Below, one piece after another: positions 42,856 to 47,443 of a stretch of DNA of 47,443 bases. The notes beneath the pieces were generated by a model that saw only the letters and a list, made by a program, of their open reading frames with translations, did not search any database and was not told where the DNA came from. The DNA is from an uncultured Odoribacter sp. (lineage in GTDB: Bacteria > Bacteroidota > Bacteroidia > Bacteroidales > Marinifilaceae), in the NCBI GenBank assembly GCA_900541415.1, contig UQJP01000028.1, positions 1-47,443 of the forward strand, in the 5' to 3' direction. The translations under genes were made by a program, and so were the position numbers. The number at the start of each line of letters is the position of its first letter. Position 1 is the first letter of the stretch.

Positions 42856-44235
42856 TTAGGCTGCTTTTTTCATATTCGGCTGTTCCAGTCCATAGCCTTT
42901 TTTCTTGTCTTCACGTTTCAGCATGAAAGCGATGAGAACGGCAAGTATGCCGAAAGCCGTGAAAATGCTCATGGGGACGGTATAGTCGTAGGTTATAGTT
43001 CCGTCGGGCAGGACGATCTTAGCGTAGTGTTCGATCACCCAGCCGATCAGCATAGGTACACCCATTAAGCCGATGTTCTGCACCCAGAAAATAAGCGCAT
43101 AGGCAGAGCCGAGCTGTTTTTGCGGGATGATTTTCGGTACGGACGGCCACATGGCTGACGGCACTAAGGAGAAAGCCACTCCCAGTACGATCATGATGAG
43201 CATGGCGAACCACCAAACGTTGAAAAGCGGAAGGGCGAACAGGAAATGTACGACGATTAGCATGAAAGAGCCGATTATCATCAAGGTAGCTCCTTTCCCG
43301 ATGCGGTCGTATAGGGAGCCGAATAGCGGTGTCAGCAGGATTGTCCCGAAAGGCAGGAGTGCCGGAATGTTCCCGGCAACTTCCGGATTGACATCGTATT
43401 TATAGATCATCAGTTTGGTTGCAAATTTCAGGAACGGGAATACGCCCGAATAGAAAAGCACGCAAAGGATAGCTATTAACCAGAATCCTTTGTTGGTGAT
43501 AATCATCTTAATATCGCTGAGTTTAAAACTCTCTTCTTCCTGAACTTCTGCTGCCGGCATCGATTTGTCGAGGCGGAAGTCCATAACATTATAAACTAAG
43601 AAAGCGATTGTCCCGATGCAAAGCAAGATGGCTCCCAGCAGGATCGGATAGGAAATGTGTCCCATTGCTTTTGAGATCGGTAAGCTCATACTCAGGGCGA
43701 TGGCCGTTCCGATACGCGCCACGGCAACCTGTAAGCCTAAGGCAAGTGCGAGTTCATAGCCCGTGAACCATTTTACAATGATTTTAGAAACGGTGATTCC
43801 CGCGATTTCCACTCCCATCCCGAAGACTGCGAATCCGAGTCCGGCAATGACGACTTGTGAATTGAGTCCGAATATGACTCCTCCTGCCGGAAAGAATTTT
43901 GAAATGGCATAGAATTTAAGCATCGCTCCCGTGAACATGAGCAGACAGGCCCCAACACCCGTGAAGCGCACTCCCATCTTATCCAGGATGATACCTCCGA
44001 AGATGAGCATAAAGGCGAAGACGTTAAACCAGCCGTAGGCCCCGGTGAAAATACCGTATTCTGTTCCCGTCCAGCCTAAACCGCCTTCTGCGGTACTTTT
44101 CATTAATATGTCTTCCAGAGGAGCCATGACATCGGTCATGAAATAACCGCACAGCATTGTAAACGAAACGACGACAAGGGCAGTCCAGCGGGCTGCTTTG
44201 GAGTCCCGTAGCGTTTGATGAATTTTTTCGACCAT
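42856..44235 (-). CDS. MFS transporter
   Basis: 459 residues with 12 predicted helices. The N-terminal MFS loop motif is GGIILDKMGVRFTG and its counterpart in the second half is FGSLYDRIGKGATLM. Helices are Gly- and Phe-rich (GAYGWFNVFAFMLIFGG; SLVPSAMWPSVPKIIP). The fold suits an oxalate/formate-antiporter or organic-anion type carrier, but the substrate is not readable. ATG 44235 fits the promoter; an in-frame extension upstream to 44535 is Arg/Ser-rich and passes through the promoter, so it is rejected. It has its own promoter and terminator. Confidence 0.9.
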   Translation of the reverse strand: MVEKIHQTLRDSKAARWTALVVVSFTMLCGYFMTDVMAPLEDILMKSTAEGGLGWTGTEYGIFTGAYGWFNVFAFMLIFGGIILDKMGVRFTGVGACLLMFTGAMLKFYAISKFFPAGGVIFGLNSQVVIAGLGFAVFGMGVEIAGITVSKIIVKWFTGYELALALGLQVAVARIGTAIALSMSLPISKAMGHISYPILLGAILLCIGTIAFLVYNVMDFRLDKSMPAAEVQEEESFKLSDIKMIITNKGFWLIAILCVLFYSGVFPFLKFATKLMIYKYDVNPEVAGNIPALLPFGTILLTPLFGSLYDRIGKGATLMIIGSFMLIVVHFLFALPLFNVWWFAMLIMIVLGVAFSLVPSAMWPSVPKIIPQKQLGSAYALIFWVQNIGLMGVPMLIGWVIEHYAKIVLPDGTITYDYTVPMSIFTAFGILAVLIAFMLKREDKKKGYGLEQPNMKKAA

Positions 44236-44645
44236 TTTTTTGTTATTTAAATTGATAGATTTTTCGCACAATGCCGCCAAAGTTAAAGGAAATATATTAT
44301 AACTCAAAGAATAGTGAAAGGGCTTTTGGAGGAGAGCCCTGTTTTTTTGAATAGACCGGGAATTTTGTTGTTTTCGCGAAGACCGCCCGGAAAGCAAACG
44401 GGAGGAAAGTGCAGGTGGAGGTGGCTGGGAACGGAGTTGCAGGAAGCCGGATCTGTTTCTTTTGCCATGGAGGAATTGGAGGGAAATCCGGGTAGTTTTC
44501 TTTTGAAGAGAGGGGGGAGAAACCGATTGCCTCATTTCCGGTTATTTCGAATTATGGGGAAAGGCGTTGTGAGGGAAGGTGGTGATGGGGTTCTGCGATG
44601 AAGGGATGGCGCGCATGAGGGGGATCAGAAAGGCAGATATAAACC
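44236..44645. other. Gene-free stretch between rubrerythrin terminator and MFS gene
   Basis: Apart from the MFS promoter (44278-44308) I see nothing. A short plus-strand frame at 44314-44601 is Gly/Arg-rich with no known motif and reads away from any promoter I can find. Confidence 0.5.
44278..44308 (-). promoter_or_regulatory. Promoter of the MFS gene
   Basis: Minus strand: TTTG (complement of 44305-44308), exactly 19 nt, then TAACTTTG (complement of 44278-44285). A full consensus match. Confidence 0.75.
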
Positions 44646-44677
44646 AAACAGCCGGAGGTGGTAGTCTCCGGCTGTTT
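44646..44677 (-). terminator. Terminator of rubrerythrin
   Basis: 12-bp stem AAACAGCCGGAG/CTCCGGCTGTTT (44646-44657 / 44666-44677) with an 8-nt loop; the minus-strand flank GGTTTATAT is weakly U-rich. Confidence 0.75.
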
Positions 44678-44700
44678 TCAAGATAAGATAAAAAGAATGT

Positions 44701-45273
44701 TTAATAGTTGTTTTTCTTGGGCTCGAAGAATGCCTGCGGGTGTTCGCATGCCGGGCATTTCATCGGTGCTTTTTTACTTTTAATGACGTATCCGCAGTTT
44801 CGGCATTGCCATTCTATTTCTTCTTCGCGTTCAAACACTTTGCCTGTTTCTACCCGTCCGAGCAGGGTGCGGTAGCGGGCTTCGTGTTCTGCTTCCACTT
44901 TTGCAATCTGGCGGAATGTGTTGGCGATTTGGGGGAAACCCTCTTCGTCGGCTATTTTTGCAAATTCAGGATACAGGTCGGCCCATTCTTCATTTTCTCC
45001 AGCTGCTGCTGCTGCTAGGTTTTCCGCAGTAGTCGAGATGATCCCGGCAGGATAAGAAGCTGTGATTTCCACCATGCCGCCTTCCAGATATTTAAAGAAT
45101 TTCTTAGCGTGTTCTTTTTCTTGTTCGGCTGTTTCCATGAAAACCCCGGCGATTTGTTCGTAACCTTCTTTTTTAGCGACGCTGGCAAAGAAGGTGTAAC
45201 GGCTTCTTGCCTGTGATTCGCCTGCAAATGATTTTAACAGATTTTGTTCTGTTTTAGTTCCTTTAATACTCAT
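44701..45273 (-). CDS. rbr: Rubrerythrin
   Basis: 190 residues. A four-helix di-iron domain carries EQEKEH (50-55) and EAEH (127-130), plus conserved Glu in GESQAR and ENEEW. The C-terminal rubredoxin domain binds a second iron through CRNCGY (157/160) and CPAC (173/176). It reduces hydrogen peroxide in anaerobes using NADH-linked electron donors, in the cytosol. It is monocistronic. The AT-rich promoter region upstream has TATCTTTA, but a confident -33 is not seen. Confidence 0.97.
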   Translation of the reverse strand: MSIKGTKTEQNLLKSFAGESQARSRYTFFASVAKKEGYEQIAGVFMETAEQEKEHAKKFFKYLEGGMVEITASYPAGIISTTAENLAAAAAGENEEWADLYPEFAKIADEEGFPQIANTFRQIAKVEAEHEARYRTLLGRVETGKVFEREEEIEWQCRNCGYVIKSKKAPMKCPACEHPQAFFEPKKNNY

Positions 45274-45768
45274 AGCCTTGTTTTATTGATTAAGTTATAC
45301 CACATCACTTTTATATTGCAATTATAACAGAAATAAAGATAGCAAACAAATTCTTATTTTTTATAAAATTATAAATTTTGTTTATTTGTATTGTTATCCA
45401 GTTATTTATGTGCGTGTGTCCGGCGTAGGGTGAGGGATTTTTGCTACTTCGGTTTGTTGTTTTTCAGGTATTCCGGATGGTATGAGCTTTTGGTTAAACT
45501 GATGGAAAAAACGGAATATCCGTGAAGGATGCGAAATTTCCGGTATCGGGAAAGCAATGCACGGAAGATTGACCGATTTCTTCCCTGATTTTACCGTTTG
45601 CCGCGTTTACCTTGTGTGTTGCCGGAAACCGGAGGGGAAGAATGTTTCTTTTATTTGTGGAAAAGAGATTTTAGTTGTCCGGCTGATTGCCCGGAAAAGA
45701 TAAAACCGGGGAGTTATCGAATGGGTTTCTCAAAAAAAACTTATATTTACAAGGTAAAATTATTTGTT
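45274..45768. other. Gene-free AT-rich stretch upstream of rubrerythrin
   Basis: About 490 bases between the divergent rubrerythrin and hypothetical gene. It is AT-rich near 45300-45420. An in-frame plus-strand extension from 45598 is not coding-like (Pro/Cys/Trp-rich). No RNA or repeat was recognised. Confidence 0.5.
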
Positions 45769-46152
45769 ATGCTTTCAAGAGATTTAACAGCAACCGTTAT
45801 TAAAACTTTTTTTGAAGAGTTGGGGGATGTCCGTGACGGAAAACGGTATGAGAATGTGGCTAACCCTTTTTCAGGATTGTATATGCCTTATTTTCATCAG
45901 GAAAGGGAATGGTTTTTTAAGGCGGAAGTGAAGGAGATTACAGCTCTGCTGGCGGATGATCCGATTGCTAAATTGGAGATGCTGACAGAATTGTTGTATC
46001 AGGATGTCCGCCGCCTGACGGATGCGGAGATTCAGGGAGTGATGTTTCGTAAAATCATCGAACTGCATGAGGTGATCGATACCCGGAGTATGGAGTTTTC
46101 CATAGAACGGGCGAATCGTACGGAAGAATTAAAAAAACTCCTGGAGTCTTAA
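45769..46152 (+). CDS. Hypothetical cytosolic protein, 127 residues
   Basis: Not recognised. It is all-helical and acidic, without a signal or membrane segment. Visible blocks are TVIKTFFEELGDV, PYFHQEREWFFKAEV, LEMLTELLYQDVRRLTDAEI and a Glu/Lys-rich end. ATG 45769 is preferred because the upstream frame to 45598 has unrelated composition. Its size and helical content suit a small adaptor or stress protein, but that is a guess. It lies 42 nt before the HsmA-like gene and is probably in the same unit. Confidence 0.6.
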   Translation: MLSRDLTATVIKTFFEELGDVRDGKRYENVANPFSGLYMPYFHQEREWFFKAEVKEITALLADDPIAKLEMLTELLYQDVRRLTDAEIQGVMFRKIIELHEVIDTRSMEFSIERANRTEELKKLLES

Positions 46153-46194
46153 CTTCTTTTTGTCTTTTGCGTAAATCCGTAGAAACAAACGGAT

Positions 46195-46599
46195 ATGAAC
46201 CTGACACAATACGATTTAGAATTTTTGATCGCTGCTATTGTCATTATTTCTATGGCATTGGTGTTCTACACGATAGGTGTGTGGAGCGAACGGGTGCAAA
46301 AAGGATTGAGGGGATGGCACGTGGTGGCTTTCGGACTGGGGCTGGTGTGCGATATTGTCGGAACCACTTTTATGGCGGAGCTGGTGAGGCTGACCGGGGA
46401 GGATAATCATTTACATGCGATTACCGGGACGATTGCCGTGTTCCTGATGGGAATTCATGCCCTGTGGGCCGTGTGGACATTTTGGAAAGGATCGGCAAAG
46501 GCCAAAAGGAATTTTAGCCGTTTTAGCGTTGTGGTATGGTTCATCTGGCTGATTCCGTATTGTATCGGGGTTTGGCTGGGGGCAACTTCACACGTTTAA
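46195..46599 (+). CDS. HsmA-family (TIGR03987-like) membrane protein
   Basis: 134 residues with four membrane helices: FLIAAIVIISMALVFYTIG, HVVAFGLGLVCDIVGTTFM, ITGTIAVFLMGIHALWAVW and FSVVVWFIWLIPYCIGVWLG. Conserved polar sites are CDIVGT and HAITG, with a His in MGIHALW that could bind a metal or haem. Function is unknown; some family members are linked to heme- or stress-related loci. A terminator follows. Confidence 0.8.
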   Translation: MNLTQYDLEFLIAAIVIISMALVFYTIGVWSERVQKGLRGWHVVAFGLGLVCDIVGTTFMAELVRLTGEDNHLHAITGTIAVFLMGIHALWAVWTFWKGSAKAKRNFSRFSVVVWFIWLIPYCIGVWLGATSHV

Positions 46600-46617
46600 A
46601 ATAATTATTCTTATCGG

Positions 46618-46644
46618 GCGAAGATCGTTTTTCTTCGCTTTTTT
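46618..46644 (+). terminator. Terminator after the HsmA-like gene
   Basis: 6-bp stem GCGAAG/CTTCGC (46618-46623 / 46633-46638) followed by TTTTTT. Confidence 0.75.
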
Positions 46645-47197
46645 GTTATTTCCCGTTGTGTGGACTGGCTTTTTAATTCTGTTGTTTCCAATATTCGATA
46701 ATTTAAAGCCGATTCCGGAACGTGGCATGGGGATTTTTCTTTGTTTTTAATTGAAAATCCGGGTGTATGCAAACATCTTTTGGGGGATGTTTTTGTAATG
46801 GACTTGTGGTTAGTGCTTTGTTTTTTGGAGGTTCGTTTTGTCTTCGTAGTGTCTGCTTTTATAAAATAAGTAAAAATGTGCTGATATATATGAAAAAATA
46901 AATCGTAATTGTCGCGGATAAATGAATTTTTTTATATATGTTTATACAATTATTGTAGTTTCAGCGTGTCCGGCATGAAATGTGGAACGGTATATTCCGT
47001 TGTGGTTGAGGATTATATAAAAAAGACGGTAAAGTTTGCTTTATCACTGTCCGGGATGGGCGGCAGCAGTAGGGGACGACGGTTTGAAGGGGCGGAATCG
47101 ATTTTTTCTGTGGGAGCTTCTGGGTGTAATTCTTTGTTCTGCGTGCAATTCTTTGGAAAATATAAGGTGGTGAGTAAATAATTTTAATAAATATTTT
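46645..47197. other. Gene-free stretch before the terminal lipoprotein
   Basis: About 550 bases, T-rich. A 90-codon plus-strand frame at 46909-47181 has no signal, motif or promoter and looks like chance. Nothing else was recognised. Confidence 0.5.
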
Positions 47198-47443
47198 ATG
47201 TGTAAAATGTCTTTTTTACGTGTGTCCTTTTTGGGGATATTGATACTTCTTGCCGGACTGACAGGATGTTCGGATATAGACGATGTGAAAAGTGATGTCA
47301 GGGATTTACAGGAAGAAGTTTCTAATTTGCAAAATACGGTATCGCAGTTGCAGTCTGCGTTACAGGCAGGAAAAATGGTCAGTTCTATCGAGCCGCTGGC
47401 AGATATGCCTACCGGCGGATGGAATATTCGGTTTTCGGATGGA
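47198..47443 (+). CDS. DUF4988/PL29-N-type lipoprotein, 5' part
   Basis: 82 codons run to the window edge with no stop. Signal peptide with lipobox LTGC (Cys 24; ATG 47198, alternative ATG 47207). A coiled coil VKSDVRDLQEEVSNLQNTV and QLQSALQAG follows, then SSIEPLADMPTGGWNIRFSDG. This layout (Cys, short heptad coil, TGGWNIRFSDG-like strand) matches the N-terminus of Bacteroidales DUF4988-type surface proteins, some fused to PL29-like lyases. The rest of the gene lies outside the window. Confidence 0.7.
   Translation, partial: MCKMSFLRVSFLGILILLAGLTGCSDIDDVKSDVRDLQEEVSNLQNTVSQLQSALQAGKMVSSIEPLADMPTGGWNIRFSDG

Noticed and set aside
44236..44535. 100-residue N-terminal extension of the MFS protein
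   Set aside because: The extension is Arg/Ser/Gln-rich and runs through a consensus promoter (44278-44308), so it would not be transcribed.
44314..44601. 95-codon plus-strand frame upstream of the MFS gene
   Set aside because: Gly/Arg-rich, no motif and no promoter.

Overview
The window reads as a chromosomal, mostly housekeeping segment of a gut-type Bacteroidota, order Bacteroidales. An Odoribacter/Butyricimonas-like organism would fit, but genus is a guess. The evidence is: Bacteroidales-style promoters (TTTG, about 19 nt, TAnnTTTG) in front of several genes; no Shine-Dalgarno dependence; many SPII lipoproteins; families largely confined to this group (PCMD, calycin-like, DUF4251, 6-bladed propeller, DUF4988-like); and an F1Fo operon in the Bacteroidota order atpD-C-B-E-F-H-A-G. 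I see no phage, insertion sequence, integrase or CRISPR array.

Layout. 0-3 kb: the 3' part of folD, an SpmA/SpmB-type membrane protein, mnmA, and a solitary tRNA-Trp with its own promoter and terminator. 3-8.4 kb: a single-domain response regulator, two divergent calycin-like lipoproteins, and an endonuclease/exonuclease/phosphatase lipoprotein. 8.4-12.8 kb (minus strand): a serine-type sulfatase behind a 6-bladed propeller lipoprotein, then a DEAD-box helicase. 12.8-21.1 kb (plus): a 44-residue TPR-like mini-protein, an unknown exported protein, the complete ATP synthase operon, and a HAD phosphatase. 21.1-22.3 kb: a three-gene envelope/stress cluster (YtxH, holin-like, small basic protein). 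22.3-27.6 kb: a small minus-strand ORF, a DUF3352-MORN fusion, a MATE exporter, and a DUF2156 acyltransferase-like protein. 27.6-30.8 kb: a soluble PAS/GAF hybrid histidine kinase.

30.9-35 kb: methionine aminopeptidase, an exported Fe-type superoxide dismutase, a convergent panE/gph-like/exported-protein operon, and a gene-free stretch with the signals of a small non-coding RNA. 35.2-42.7 kb: three M16 peptidase chains (one two-domain lipoprotein, one split catalytic/non-catalytic pair), a DUF4251 protein, and a FabK-like flavoenzyme. 42.8-47.4 kb: an MFS carrier, rubrerythrin, a hypothetical protein, an HsmA-family membrane protein, and the start of a DUF4988-type lipoprotein cut by the window end.

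Common themes are energy conservation (ATP synthase), oxygen defence in an anaerobe (exported SOD, rubrerythrin), and envelope or periplasmic proteolysis (M16 set, lipoproteins). I found no clear new multi-gene system. The best leads are the candidate small RNA at about 34850-35001, several near-perfect operator-like dyads and repeats (21113, 22749, 42746), the DUF3352-MORN fusion, and the mini-TPR gene. All promoter, operator and RNA calls were made by eye.
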